From assembly GCA_023139105.1 (NCBI GenBank), contig JAGLOF010000044.1, forward strand, positions 1 through 43,727: a DNA stretch of 43,727 nt. The letters run 5' to 3'. How positions within the stretch are numbered: position 1 is the first letter of the stretch; each line of letters begins with the position of its first letter. Positions 15,536-24,656 of the stretch are shown one piece after another. Source of the stretch: a bacterium. Lineage in GTDB: Bacteria > Zhuqueibacterota > QNDG01 > JAGLOF01. The notes below the pieces were generated by a model. It was given only the letters and a program-made list of their open reading frames with translations, did no database searches and had not been told where the DNA came from. A program made the translations under genes and the position numbers.

Positions 15536-16693
15536 TTACAACGGCAGTGCCTGATAAAAATCTGCAATAAGATCATCCACAGACTCAATACCGACAGAAA
15601 CACGGATAAGTGAATCCGTGATACCCTGGGCCTCCCGCTGCTCCGGCGTAAGCCCTGCATGACTGGTAAAGGCCGGCCGCGTGACAAGTGTCTCCACCCC
15701 ACCCAGACTGGGCGCGATAATGGGCAGGCGCACTTTCTCGATAAACGCCCTGGCCACCTCCGCACCGCCTTTAGGCTCAAAGGCCAGCATGCCCGAATAC
15801 CCTGAGAAGTATCGTCTGGCCCGCTCATGCGACGCATGAGTCTCAATACCGGGATAATAGATTTTTTTGCAACGGCCCGAATGCGCCAACCAGCGTGCCA
15901 AAGCCAGCCCGTTTGCATTATGCCGCTCCATACGTACTGCCAATGTTTTCAATCCCCGGTGAAAGAGAAACGCCGCGTGGGGGTCAAGAGATCCGCCCAG
16001 ATGGTTCAAGGTGTGCAGTACGGTTTTAATCAAATCCGATCGGCCCGCAATCACACCGGCAACAATATCAGAATGGCCGTTGAGATATTTGGTGGCACTG
16101 TGCAGAATAAGATCGAATCCCATCTCGGCAGGTTTGAAATTAAACGGTGTGGTAAAGGTCGAGTCAATCAAACTGACCAAAGCATTTTCCCTGGCAAAAC
16201 CGACGGCTGCCTCCAGATCCATCACCTCCAGCAGCGGATTGGTCATGGCTTCCACATAGATAGCCTTGGTGTTAGGCCGTAGTGCAGACTGCCAAGAGGC
16301 GGGATCATCCCCGTCAATCCAGCTGACCTCAATGCCCCAGCGGGGTAAATCTTCAGCAACAAAACTGAATGTACCGCCATAAAGCCTGGACTGAGCCAGG
16401 AAATGATCACCTGATTTGAGAACCGAAAGCAGTGCCGTGGAGATAGCCGCCATACCGCTGGCAGTAACCAGGGCAGCCTCTGTATTCTCAAGAGCGGCCA
16501 ATTTTTCATGCAAGGCTTTATGGTTGGGCGTGTTATTAAGACGAATATATTTTAAATCATCATAGGCACAGCCTTCTTCATTTTCAAAAGTAGATGATTG
16601 AAAAATAGGCAGGCTCACGGCTCCTGCATAACGGGGCACCGGTTCTCCGGCGTGAACGCAACGGGTCTCCATAGAATGGTTGGTTGTAGACAT
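15536..16693 (-). CDS. Cys/Met-metabolism PLP enzyme (cystathionine synthase/lyase family)
   Basis: This 385-residue enzyme belongs to the gamma-subfamily of PLP enzymes that includes cystathionine gamma-synthase, cystathionine lyases, sulfhydrylases and methionine gamma-lyase. It shows the N-terminal ETRCVHAG, the ASGMAAI turn near residue 79, the cofactor-binding D177 and the Schiff-base lysine K202 in LHSATKYLNGHSD. Near residue 50 the usual YSRxxNPT is replaced by YIRLNNTPN, a variant I recall in anaerobe sequences, so substrate cannot be safely deduced. A perfect GGAGG stands five bases before the ATG. It acts in sulfur amino-acid metabolism in the cytosol; direction and substrate stay open. 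Confidence 0.87.
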   Translation of the reverse strand: MSTTNHSMETRCVHAGEPVPRYAGAVSLPIFQSSTFENEEGCAYDDLKYIRLNNTPNHKALHEKLAALENTEAALVTASGMAAISTALLSVLKSGDHFLAQSRLYGGTFSFVAEDLPRWGIEVSWIDGDDPASWQSALRPNTKAIYVEAMTNPLLEVMDLEAAVGFARENALVSLIDSTFTTPFNFKPAEMGFDLILHSATKYLNGHSDIVAGVIAGRSDLIKTVLHTLNHLGGSLDPHAAFLFHRGLKTLAVRMERHNANGLALARWLAHSGRCKKIYYPGIETHASHERARRYFSGYSGMLAFEPKGGAEVARAFIEKVRLPIIAPSLGGVETLVTRPAFTSHAGLTPEQREAQGITDSLIRVSVGIESVDDLIADFYQALPL

Positions 16694-16896
16694 AGGACCT
16701 CCGGAAGTATATTAGATTAACTGACAAGGTACAGTAATCCCTCCCGTGAAGCAACTACCAATAAGATGTAAACTTAAAAAATTGCGAAGCTTCTCCGACA
16801 CGTGGATCGTGCATAGAGAAGCTGAAGATGATTGTTCTGTCTTTTTTAGTGATTAAAAATTCTTGCTATATGAACCTTGATTATTTTATTGACCAA

Positions 16897-16925
16897 TTGC
16901 AATTTATGAATTTTGGTGCTATATT
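16897..16925 (+). promoter_or_regulatory. Sigma70-type promoter of the restriction-modification genes
   Basis: TTGCAA (16897-16902) and TATATT (16920-16925) are 17 bases apart, 40 bp before the methyltransferase ATG. The -35 box lies inside an AATTGCAATT palindrome, which could bind a control protein; no controller gene is visible next door. Confidence 0.5.
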
Positions 16926-16965
16926 TTGAAGTAAATTCATTTTATAAAATTATATGGATTAGACA

Positions 16966-17988
16966 ATGAAAAAGACTATTAAATATATTGATCTTTTTTG
17001 CGGGATAGGTGGATTTCGATATGCCATTGAAAATGCAAGTAAAAGACTCAACCTTAACTCCGAATGTGTTCTATCAAGCGATATTGATATAAAATGTCAA
17101 AATGCATATGAATCAAATTTTGGAGAGAGGCCTCTGGGTGATATTGATTCAATAGAATCCAACCAAATTCAAAAACATAATATATTATTAGCTGGATTTC
17201 CATGTCAGCCATTTAGTATTATTGGGAATAGAAAAGGCTTTGATGATACGAGGGGTACCTTATTTTTTGAGATCGCACGTATACTCGCTTCTAAAAAACC
17301 AGATGCTTTTATTTTAGAAAATGTTAAACTTTTAGTCGGGCATAATAGTGGCCAAACAATTAAACATATTTTTAAAGTATTAACTGATATTGGATATCGT
17401 GTTGACTTCAAGGTTTTAAATGCACTGAACTTTGGCCTGCCACAGAAAAGAGAACGTGTGTTTATTGTTGGATTTAAAAAAAGTGTTTCTTTTAATTGGC
17501 CAATTGGAAATGTCAAAATGAAATCATTAGATGAAATTTTAGAAAAAAATGTACCTCAAAATTATTATGCATCTGATCATATCCGGAAAAAAAGATTAGC
17601 GAAACAAAAACCGACCAAAGAGATTACTATTTGGCATGAAAATAAAGCAGGGAATATCAGTGCGTACCCTTATTCATGTGCATTGCGGGCAGGTGCATCC
17701 TATAATTATTTATTGGTTAATGGTGAAAGACGATTAACTGCCAGAGAAATGTTACGCTTGCAAGGCTTTCCTGATACTTTTAAAATTGAAGATTGTTATA
17801 CACAGATACGGAAGCAGGCTGGAAATAGCTTACCAATTCCAATGGCTGAGGAAGTTGTATTCAACGTTCTTAAAGCATTGTATTCAAATAATTTCAAACT
17901 TGACAGTGAATATTATATTGCAATTGATAATCAGCTAAAATGTATGGATAATAAAGGTATCGAGTATGCAAAGGCGGCCCAGGCTTAG
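16966..17988 (+). CDS. DNA (cytosine-5) methyltransferase
   Basis: The 340-residue enzyme methylates cytosine C5 in a short DNA site. Motif I is IDLFCGIGGFRYAI at the start, motif IV is GFPCQPFS with catalytic C80, motif VI is FILENVKLL, motif VIII is LPQKRERVFIVGF, and motifs IX-X are RRLTAREMLRLQGFP and RKQAGNSLPIPMAEEV. The target-recognition region (about residues 195-265) is short, as in single-target Type II enzymes. The last 23 bp overlap the next gene, whose product is a likely cognate endonuclease. The gene is markedly richer in A and T than its neighbours, which suggests lateral acquisition. The recognition site cannot be read from the sequence. Confidence 0.9.
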   Translation: MKKTIKYIDLFCGIGGFRYAIENASKRLNLNSECVLSSDIDIKCQNAYESNFGERPLGDIDSIESNQIQKHNILLAGFPCQPFSIIGNRKGFDDTRGTLFFEIARILASKKPDAFILENVKLLVGHNSGQTIKHIFKVLTDIGYRVDFKVLNALNFGLPQKRERVFIVGFKKSVSFNWPIGNVKMKSLDEILEKNVPQNYYASDHIRKKRLAKQKPTKEITIWHENKAGNISAYPYSCALRAGASYNYLLVNGERRLTAREMLRLQGFPDTFKIEDCYTQIRKQAGNSLPIPMAEEVVFNVLKALYSNNFKLDSEYYIAIDNQLKCMDNKGIEYAKAAQA

Positions 17989-18700
17989 GACGGTTGAGAA
18001 ATACCAATCATTATATCCTTTAAATAAATTCCCCAAAAGTTTCGCATTATCTCTTGGTAAAGAAATAATTTACCTATTATCAACAAGAGGTACACCGCGA
18101 CTTGAAGGTTCAGATTGGGAGGAGATTTTTGCACGCCTTATTGGTGCAGAGTGGAAGCCATCCAATGTTGGCTTAGATGATATTGTTCATGAACAGATGG
18201 CTTGGGGAGCAAAAACAGTAAAAAATAAAAGACCTTCCAGCGTAGCAAAAATTCGGTTAATTTCAGGTAGAAATTCTCCAGTTTATTCTTATGGTGATAG
18301 TACCGTAAGTGATTGTGATCCTAATGAATTAGGAGAGAAAGTGTTAGCGATCTGGAATGAACGGGTTGCTGCTTTACGGAAAAAATATCAACATGTTAGA
18401 ACTGTAGTTTTAATTAAATCCGATGATCTGTTAGAATTGGCAGCTTTTGAATTTAAAACAATAATATACACACCAGATAGATTTTGGTGGCAATGGAATG
18501 AAAGAAATAATTTAGAAGGCTTCATTAAAGGTGTTGATCAGCACATATTTACATGGCAACCACATGGTTCCCAATTCACAATAATTGAAACTGTCCCTGA
18601 TAAACGACTCGCTATTAAAATTAGAAAACCCCCTTTGATCAAAAAAGAAGCTGTTTTTAGCTCAATCAATTTTGATGATTCTTGGATTGAGATATTATAA
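17966..18700 (+). CDS. Putative Type II restriction endonuclease
   Basis: The 244-residue protein is coded directly after, and overlapping by 23 bp, a C5-cytosine methyltransferase, the classic layout of a Type II restriction-modification pair. I do not recognise the exact family. The segment DWEEIFARLIGAEWKPSNVGLDDIVHEQMAWGAKTVK has the helix-strand-strand feel of a PD-(D/E)xK nuclease core, with a possible metal-binding Asp in GLDD and a WGAK end in place of the usual (D/E)xK; this is my inference. The C-terminal half (FWWQWNERNNLEGF and following) could be the DNA-binding part. Like the methyltransferase it is AT-rich. Alternatives are a repair or accessory factor, but the restriction role fits best. 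Confidence 0.65.
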   Translation: MQRRPRLRTVEKYQSLYPLNKFPKSFALSLGKEIIYLLSTRGTPRLEGSDWEEIFARLIGAEWKPSNVGLDDIVHEQMAWGAKTVKNKRPSSVAKIRLISGRNSPVYSYGDSTVSDCDPNELGEKVLAIWNERVAALRKKYQHVRTVVLIKSDDLLELAAFEFKTIIYTPDRFWWQWNERNNLEGFIKGVDQHIFTWQPHGSQFTIIETVPDKRLAIKIRKPPLIKKEAVFSSINFDDSWIEIL

Positions 18701-18816
18701 TTAAGTATCATCTATTTGCCATATCCCAATAAACCCAGTATAAAACCTGATTGGGACCTTACACTCATCATTTTCAAAGTCTTTCATGTTTTTAGCAGGC
18801 CAGCGGAGCTTGCTCT

Positions 18817-19638
18817 TCACTCTCCCTGAGTAAAATCAAACTCTGATCCCATCACAGAGTGAGGAATCAGATAGGCAATAGCCATTAATACTGCTGCTAC
18901 CAGAATCCAGCTCCGTCCGTCATGATCACCACGGTTGCGCCACCAGGCAAATATCCAGCCCAGCATGGCAATCAAGGCCTTATTATCGGTAAGATCGTGA
19001 CCAAAAGGAAATCCTGTCCATAATGCCCCAAAAGCATACTGCTGCATCAACGGGCCGAAGATGAATCCACCGATTGCCAATACGCCGATAGTCCAGAGCA
19101 TGTAACGTTTGGCTTTGCCGTCTGCATCAAAGGCCTCAAGGCCTGTGCGGTTGGCAAAGAGGAAAGCGACAAAAATAAAAAGAACATGCGGAATTATCAC
19201 CCATGTCGGTACAGCACCTTTATATCTCAATACTGCAGGCTTGGACAAAAGATCAACCGTGTTGCCATTACAGCTCAATCGAACTTTGTAAGCAACTTTC
19301 CCTGCAGGAGGAAGCTCTGGCAATAATGCCGTCAACTGATCACCATTACGAACAAGCGGCATAGTCCTCCAGTCGTCATGAGACCTGAGACGCCTGTAAG
19401 TCACAGTACCTGTGACAGAAGTATCTTTAACTGTTATAAGAACAGGTGCGCCCTGCCCAATCTCATGCGTACGCAGCAGTTCATAAGAAACAGTTTCCGA
19501 GCCAACAGAGACCTCACCACTAACAGGATACGTTGGCCCTGTAACTCTTTGATATACCATTGAGAATAATGTTACCACAACGGCAATCACCCAGAGCAAC
19601 CATTTTTGTTTGGCCCAATTCAAATCCATAGATGCCAT
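18817..19638 (-). CDS. Conserved membrane protein of unknown function
   Basis: This 273-residue protein has an N-terminal membrane anchor (about residues 12-28), an exported beta-rich domain (roughly 35-140, including VTYRRLRSHDDWRTMPL) and four more membrane segments after residue 145. The stretch ALWTGFPFGHDLTDNKALIAMLGWIF between the third and fourth segments looks highly constrained and contains charged or polar residues (H, D, D, N, K) likely to matter for function. I do not know the family by name. AAGGAG stands six bases before the ATG. The neighbour, on the same strand downstream in the window, is a LysE-like exporter, but a shared role is not indicated. Confidence 0.6.
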   Translation of the reverse strand: MASMDLNWAKQKWLLWVIAVVVTLFSMVYQRVTGPTYPVSGEVSVGSETVSYELLRTHEIGQGAPVLITVKDTSVTGTVTYRRLRSHDDWRTMPLVRNGDQLTALLPELPPAGKVAYKVRLSCNGNTVDLLSKPAVLRYKGAVPTWVIIPHVLFIFVAFLFANRTGLEAFDADGKAKRYMLWTIGVLAIGGFIFGPLMQQYAFGALWTGFPFGHDLTDNKALIAMLGWIFAWWRNRGDHDGRSWILVAAVLMAIAYLIPHSVMGSEFDFTQGE

Positions 19639-19708
19639 AATAACTCCTTTTTATTAAATTCATTAATAAAATTGTCACATACAACACAACAATACACTTA
19701 CACCTTGA

Positions 19709-20326
19709 TTAAACTACACCTAAAAGCTCCAGCCCTTCCTTAAAAAGCATAATCGCAAATAAAACCAATACCAATCCCAGTACCCGCATGATAACTCTGT
19801 AGCGTTTTCCGGTAAGGTAGCCTTTAGACTTGCCCGTTAACAGTGCCAGCATCATTTTGACCCCCACCAACATTAGATAAAAAGAACCCACAAAGAGCGC
19901 AGGTGCCACATTATTGACATCCATGGCTTTAGTCAACATCGGCGCACCGACACTGAACCAGAAAATGTAGGGGTGTGGACTCAACGCATTCACCAATACA
20001 CCCTTGGACAATGATTTAGGATTGCTCTTCTCCAGGTTCACGGCAATCTCTTTAGCTAAAAAACTCTTATAGCCCATGCCAAGGACCACACTACCGCCAA
20101 CCATGGAAATCACCCCCATGATTATGTCGAAATTGGAAAGATTCTGAAGGATAAGGACGGAAAGAATGATTATCGGGAAATCAACAATAATGGGGGCCAG
20201 GGCCACTTTCATACCCGATTTGGCATTATACTGTAGTGTTTCTGTAATAATTAAAGTACTCAAGGGCCCAGGCGTAAAACCCGCTGAAAGCCCCAGGACA
20301 AGCCCCATAGCCAAATAGTTAAACAT
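19709..20326 (-). CDS. LysE-family translocator
   Basis: The 205-residue protein has six predicted membrane helices in the LysE/RhtB arrangement. The early GLSAGFTPGPLSTLIITETL holds the conserved TPGP turn of the family, and NALSPHPYIFWFSVGAPML is the second signature (the usual NPK is replaced by SPH). LysE relatives export amino acids or other small solutes driven by the proton gradient. The substrate cannot be told. The ribosome site is weak (AGAGAA). It lies alone between the unknown membrane protein and the hyd block, in line with both. Confidence 0.8.
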   Translation of the reverse strand: MFNYLAMGLVLGLSAGFTPGPLSTLIITETLQYNAKSGMKVALAPIIVDFPIIILSVLILQNLSNFDIIMGVISMVGGSVVLGMGYKSFLAKEIAVNLEKSNPKSLSKGVLVNALSPHPYIFWFSVGAPMLTKAMDVNNVAPALFVGSFYLMLVGVKMMLALLTGKSKGYLTGKRYRVIMRVLGLVLVLFAIMLFKEGLELLGVV

Positions 20327-20375
20327 GCACAGTTCTCTATAAAAAAATTACTATTCCAATATGGATTAAAATAAG

Positions 20376-20393
20376 GATTAAACAACTTTAATC
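20376..20393. terminator. Possible weak terminator after hydE
   Basis: GATTAAA-CAAC-TTTAATC forms a perfect 7-bp AT-rich stem between the end of hydE and the LysE gene. It has no strong T-run on the minus strand, so it may be a weak terminator or a chance palindrome. Confidence 0.25.
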
Positions 20394-20409
20394 ACAAGCC
20401 TTTTCTTAT

Positions 20410-21507
20410 TCAACCTGAAGTTGCCATCCGTTTCACAAAATGCGGTGAATCGCCCCACTCATCAAATCCAATAGTCTCACCAATATATTCCACACGATGC
20501 TGCAGACACCCGCGACACTGGCCACTGTTTTCATCAAGGCAGGGCTTACCGTCATAGAGCTGATAGGACTCACGATATTGTGTGCTTGTAGCATTGGGCA
20601 TGATCACGTTAGCCCCGGCCTCCAGCCCCATTTCCCGTCCTTTGGCATGCAGTGCCTGCAAAGCCGTGGTGGCGGCAATGTTCACATCACGTAAAAAAAT
20701 ACGTGTGGCCGCAATCATCTTTAATCCGAGATTAAGCTGACGCTCCGGGTCATAATCAAACACCCCCTCCACCAAATCCGGCAGCGGCGTATCATGATGG
20801 GGAATGTAGGGCCCCATGCCAATCATATCGATATCCCGCTGCTTGAAAAAGAGGATGTCATCAGCCAGGTCTTCAACTGTCTGATAGGGCAGACCGATCA
20901 TCACCCCCGTGCCCACCTGATAGCCGGTGCGGCGCAGAGCGTCCAGAGATTCCAGACGAATATCGATATCATGGTCTTCCGGATGCAGACGTTTGTACAG
21001 TTGTGTATTCGATGTCTCTATACGTAAAAGATAACGATGCGCCCCGGCGGCCAGCCAGCGGGCATAGGTCTCTTCATCCTGCTCGCCAAGCGACAGCGTG
21101 ACGCGGAGCTTGTCATCAGTACGCTGACGAATGGCTTTCAGCACGCGTTCAATCATCTCCGTAAATTTGGGGGAACGCATCTCCCCGGCCTGCAGCACCA
21201 GCGATCCGTAGTTCTGTTCATATACCCACTGCGCCGTTTCAATAATCTCATCCTCACCCATGAGAAAACGGCGCACCTGTGTATTCGATTTGCGAATACC
21301 GCAATAATAACAGTCCTTCTCGCAGACATTGCTCAACTCGATGATGCCTCTAAAATAGGCTTTCCCGCCCACTTCTTCTTTTTTTATGCGATAGGCACGC
21401 TCAAACAGTGCCTTAAGATTCTCCTCACCCTCCAACGACAGCATTTCGATGAGATCGTCACGCGTCAGTTTAATTCCCGAATAGACTTTATCAAATAATG
21501 CTTTCAT
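20410..21507 (-). CDS. hydE: [FeFe]-hydrogenase maturase HydE (radical SAM)
   Basis: HydE is a radical-SAM enzyme that helps assemble the diiron subcluster of the [FeFe]-hydrogenase active site, acting on the HydG product. The 365-residue protein (from the ATG at 21507) has the radical-SAM cysteines C62, C66 and C69 in SNVCEKDCYYCGI, then GSLVLQAGEM, RYLLRIETSNTQLYKRLHP and GMGPYIPHHDTPL, all typical of HydE. The C-terminal CLDENSGQCRGCLQHR adds extra cysteines like the second cluster site of some HydE proteins. The longer frame would add 19 residues without a ribosome site, whereas AAGGA precedes the chosen ATG. It is the last gene of the hyd block. Confidence 0.93.
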   Translation of the reverse strand: MKALFDKVYSGIKLTRDDLIEMLSLEGEENLKALFERAYRIKKEEVGGKAYFRGIIELSNVCEKDCYYCGIRKSNTQVRRFLMGEDEIIETAQWVYEQNYGSLVLQAGEMRSPKFTEMIERVLKAIRQRTDDKLRVTLSLGEQDEETYARWLAAGAHRYLLRIETSNTQLYKRLHPEDHDIDIRLESLDALRRTGYQVGTGVMIGLPYQTVEDLADDILFFKQRDIDMIGMGPYIPHHDTPLPDLVEGVFDYDPERQLNLGLKMIAATRIFLRDVNIAATTALQALHAKGREMGLEAGANVIMPNATSTQYRESYQLYDGKPCLDENSGQCRGCLQHRVEYIGETIGFDEWGDSPHFVKRMATSG

Positions 21508-21513
21508 TCTAGA

Positions 21514-21689
21514 TCCTTTTTTTCCACGGAAACACACGGAATCAACACGGATTAATATAATCAAATACCGTTTATCCTAATCAATCCCGTGGATTTCCGT
21601 CATCTTGTATGGGTATTTTTGAGATCTTTTTCTTCATAAATTCTGTGTAACTCCGTGTTCTTCCGTGGAGACTTTCTTTCATGATTTCC
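21514..21689. repeat. Dispersed repeats between hydF and hydE
   Basis: The gap between hydF and hydE holds several CCGTG-family units in both senses: CCACGGAAACACACGGAATC and ACACGGATTA near 21522-21553, CCCGTGGATTTCCGTC near 21587, and TCTGTGTAACTCCGTGTTCTTCCGTGG near 21641-21667. The two senses face each other, so a foldback in the hyd transcript is possible. Confidence 0.6.
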
Positions 21690-22925
21690 TCAAACCAATG
21701 CCTCCATCTCCTCAGCCACGGCCCTTGCTGCCGGGAAAGGTTCCAAAGCCCGTTCAAAAATACCCAGCGTATAGGCAATGGCCAGCCCGTAATTGGTCAT
21801 GGGCACACCGGCCTTACGGCAGTGCAACATGCGGCTGAGCATGGCCCTTCTGTTAAACATGCACGCGCCGCAGTGAATCACCAGCTCGTAGTCCGAAAGA
21901 TTTTTTGGATAATCCCTGCCCTGCACAACATCAATATTCAACTTGCCACCAACATACTGAGTTAACCAGCGCGGAATTTTAACCCGGCCTATGTCCTCGG
22001 TAATAGGATGATGTGAACATGCTTCTGCGATGAGAACCTTGCTTCCGGCTTTCAATTTTTCAATGGCATAAGCACCTCTGACCATTTCAGCCAGATCACC
22101 CTGACGCCGGGCGAACAAAATCGAGAAACTGGTCATGGGAATATTCCGTGGTGTATCAGCGGCCACCTTGAGAAAAGCCTGCGAATCTGTGATCACCAGT
22201 TTAGGCGGCTGGCCCAGCCGGTCCAGGGCAGCACGGAGTTCTCTCTCCTTAGTGACCACGGCCCAGGCGTCATTATCCAACAGGTCACGAATAGTCTGCA
22301 CCTGTGGGAGAATGAGGCGGCCTTTAGGTGCCTCTTTGTCGATAGGAACGACCAGGACGACGGGATCGCCGGGACCGACAAGATCACCGACGATAGAATG
22401 CCCGCCGATAAAATCCTCCGGTGCCGAATCCAATAATGCCTGTCGAAGATCAAGAATCCCTTTACCCTCTGCTGCAACAGTCTTAACAATTATAATTTTC
22501 TTTTCACCCAGGCGATCCAGGAGCTCTTGACCAGGATCATTCAAATCTACTTTATTAATTACAACTACAACATTGGTGTCTAGCTCCTCAAAAGCTTCCA
22601 ATAAATGATCCTCAAACGACGACCAACCATGAGGATCTGTAACAATAACAGCTATATCAGTTCGGTCAAATGCCTGCCGCGTCTTCTCTACCCGCATGGC
22701 ACCAAGAGCACCTTCATCATCTATTCCGGCTGTATCTATAAATAATACCGGCCCCAGCGGAAGAAGCTCCATAGGTTTTTCAACCGGATCAGTTGTAGTT
22801 CCTGCAATATTGGAGACGATGGAAACCTGCTGCCGGGTCATAGCATTCAGCAAGCTGGACTTGCCCACATTCCGCCGGCCAAACAGACCGATATGACAGC
22901 GCAGACTCTTGGGTGTTCTTCTCAT
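21690..22925 (-). CDS. hydF: [FeFe]-hydrogenase maturation GTPase HydF
   Basis: HydF is the scaffold on which the diiron cluster is built and from which it is passed to the hydrogenase. The 411-residue protein has a Ras-like GTPase domain (P-loop GRRNVGKS at residues 16-23; SNIAGTTTDPV; VLFIDTAGID), a dimerisation middle part, and the Fe-S domain at the C-terminus with a cysteine in AEACSHHP (about 302) and the pair in IHCGACMFN (about 352 and 355), the [4Fe-4S] ligands of HydF. The ATG has AGAGGA eight bases upstream. It lies between aspA and hydE in the transcript order. Confidence 0.94.
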   Translation of the reverse strand: MRRTPKSLRCHIGLFGRRNVGKSSLLNAMTRQQVSIVSNIAGTTTDPVEKPMELLPLGPVLFIDTAGIDDEGALGAMRVEKTRQAFDRTDIAVIVTDPHGWSSFEDHLLEAFEELDTNVVVVINKVDLNDPGQELLDRLGEKKIIIVKTVAAEGKGILDLRQALLDSAPEDFIGGHSIVGDLVGPGDPVVLVVPIDKEAPKGRLILPQVQTIRDLLDNDAWAVVTKERELRAALDRLGQPPKLVITDSQAFLKVAADTPRNIPMTSFSILFARRQGDLAEMVRGAYAIEKLKAGSKVLIAEACSHHPITEDIGRVKIPRWLTQYVGGKLNIDVVQGRDYPKNLSDYELVIHCGACMFNRRAMLSRMLHCRKAGVPMTNYGLAIAYTLGIFERALEPFPAARAVAEEMEALV

Positions 22926-23213
22926 TTATTCTATCCTCTGTTCCAGTATGCGTAAAAAAAAAGAGCCATTGAACACGGATGACACAGAAAGAGCAGATTT
23001 TCACGGATAAGGATCAACTGTATAAAAAATATTTATAAAATCTGTTTCCATTTCCCAATCAACCTAATCCCTATCACCATCCGCTCCTATCTGTGTTTTC
23101 CGTGTCATCCGTGTGCCATTGGAGTTTCTCTGTTCTTTTTCACTCTTTTTCGTAGGCAAAGCTCTTGGCTTTTGCTCTTACTTTACCCTTTATCCTTTAT
23201 CCTTTTTACTTAT
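22926..23213. repeat. Repeat-filled 288-bp gap between aspA and hydF
   Basis: The gap carries ACACGGATGACACAG near 22974, then CTGTGTTTTCCGTGTCATCCGTGTGCCATTGG (about 23091-23122), TTTTCGTAGGCAAAGCTCTTGG (about 23148-23169) and T-rich TTTATCCTTTATCC repeats (23177-23213). The CCATTGGAGTTT and CGTAGGCAA modules recur in the same order near 30828-30992. No gene is seen. Confidence 0.6.
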
Positions 23214-24626
23214 CTATCCCGGCGATCCCAACCGGCACACCGCCTCAGGTGCTATCAACGCCTCAAATTCCTCCGCTGACAGTTTTCCCGAAGAAATCAC
23301 CACTTCCCGCAAAGTCCGGCCCGATGTCTGAGCCGACTTCACAAGATCCGACACCACCTCATAGCCCAGCACTTCAACCAGCGCAGTTGCAACGGCTGTT
23401 GAGCCATCCACATGGACGCGGCAGCGTGCTTCATCGGCCTCCAGGCCCTCTACGCATTTGATCCGAAGCATCTCCACGCTACGCGACAGCAGACCAATAT
23501 TCTCCAGCAGGTTCTTACCGATCAGGGGCAGAAAAGGATTCAGTTCCAGACTACCCATACCGGCTGCATGGGCGATAACGCCGTCATTGCCCATGACCTG
23601 CAAAGCCGCCTGAGTCACGGCCTCTGGAATCACCGGATTAATCTTACCCGGCATGATGGATGACCCGGCCTGCACCTCCGGCAGGCGGATCTCGCCCAAT
23701 CCGGCTTCTGGTCCGGAGGAAAGCAATCGTAAATCAGAGGCGATTTTCATCAGCGTGGACGCCGCGGCCTTGAGAATACCCGAGACCTCCACGAACACAT
23801 CAACGTTCTGCGTCCCATCTGTAAGGTTCTCATTGCGCGCAAAACCAATGCCCGTCAGCTCTCTCAGTGTATCGGTCGCACGAAAGATAAATTTCCGCGG
23901 CGCACCAAGTCCTGAACCAATAGCCGTCCCCCCCAGCGAAATGACACGAAGCCGTTCCTCACATTTATAAATGCGCCAGCGGTCGCGGCCAAGGGCCTCG
24001 GCATAAGCAGACATTTCACGGCCAAGAGTGGTCAACACTGCATCCTGCATCTGTGTGCGGCCGACTTTAACGACATGAGCGAAGTCTTTCTCCTTGATCT
24101 GAAAGGCTTCCTGCAGGGCCACCACCTTCTCTTCCAGACCGCGTATGGCCCAAATAGCCGCCAGCTTCAATGCTGTGGGATATGTATCATTAGTTGATTG
24201 ATGACGATTGATGTCATCCAATGGTGATACCGTGTCATAATCGCCAAAAGCTTTTCCCAGGAGTTGCAAAGCCCGGTTGGCAATCACTTCATTCACATTC
24301 ATGTTCAAACTAGTGCCGGCACCACCCTGCAATTCGTCAACAATGATCCACTCCGAGAGCAGACCCTCAGACAGTTCGCGACAGGCACGGCAAATGGCTT
24401 CAGCCTTGGCATCGTCCTCCCAAAAATGAAGCAGGCGATTGATCTCCGCCGCAGCCAACTTCACCATACCGTAAGCCCGGATCAAACCTTCACAAACCGG
24501 CCGACGAGCGATGGAAAAATTCTCCACTGCCCGCACCGTATGAATGCCATACATCGCCTCAGCCGGCACTTGTCTCTCTCCGAGCAGATCACTCTCTATT
24601 CGATAATCTGTCGCTTTTTCCGCCAT
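23214..24626 (-). CDS. aspA: Aspartate ammonia-lyase (aspartase)
   Basis: Aspartase splits L-aspartate into fumarate and ammonia. The 470-residue protein follows the fumarase/aspartase superfamily pattern: SDLLGERQVPAEAMYGIHT at the start, ELQGGAGTSLNMNVNEVIAN, the HQSTNDTYPTAL stretch, GRTQMQDAVLTTLG, and the signature GSSIMPGKINPVIPE near residue 320. These marks point to aspartase and not fumarase. It lies between hydG and hydF on the same strand, and aspartase genes have, to my recollection, been noted near other hyd maturation genes, where ammonia supply for the dithiomethylamine ligand has been discussed. The ribosome site is only AGGA, ten bases upstream. Confidence 0.9.
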   Translation of the reverse strand: MAEKATDYRIESDLLGERQVPAEAMYGIHTVRAVENFSIARRPVCEGLIRAYGMVKLAAAEINRLLHFWEDDAKAEAICRACRELSEGLLSEWIIVDELQGGAGTSLNMNVNEVIANRALQLLGKAFGDYDTVSPLDDINRHQSTNDTYPTALKLAAIWAIRGLEEKVVALQEAFQIKEKDFAHVVKVGRTQMQDAVLTTLGREMSAYAEALGRDRWRIYKCEERLRVISLGGTAIGSGLGAPRKFIFRATDTLRELTGIGFARNENLTDGTQNVDVFVEVSGILKAAASTLMKIASDLRLLSSGPEAGLGEIRLPEVQAGSSIMPGKINPVIPEAVTQAALQVMGNDGVIAHAAGMGSLELNPFLPLIGKNLLENIGLLSRSVEMLRIKCVEGLEADEARCRVHVDGSTAVATALVEVLGYEVVSDLVKSAQTSGRTLREVVISSGKLSAEEFEALIAPEAVCRLGSPG

Positions 24627-24656
24627 CTATTTTAATCCTATCTGTTTTCTTGCTCT

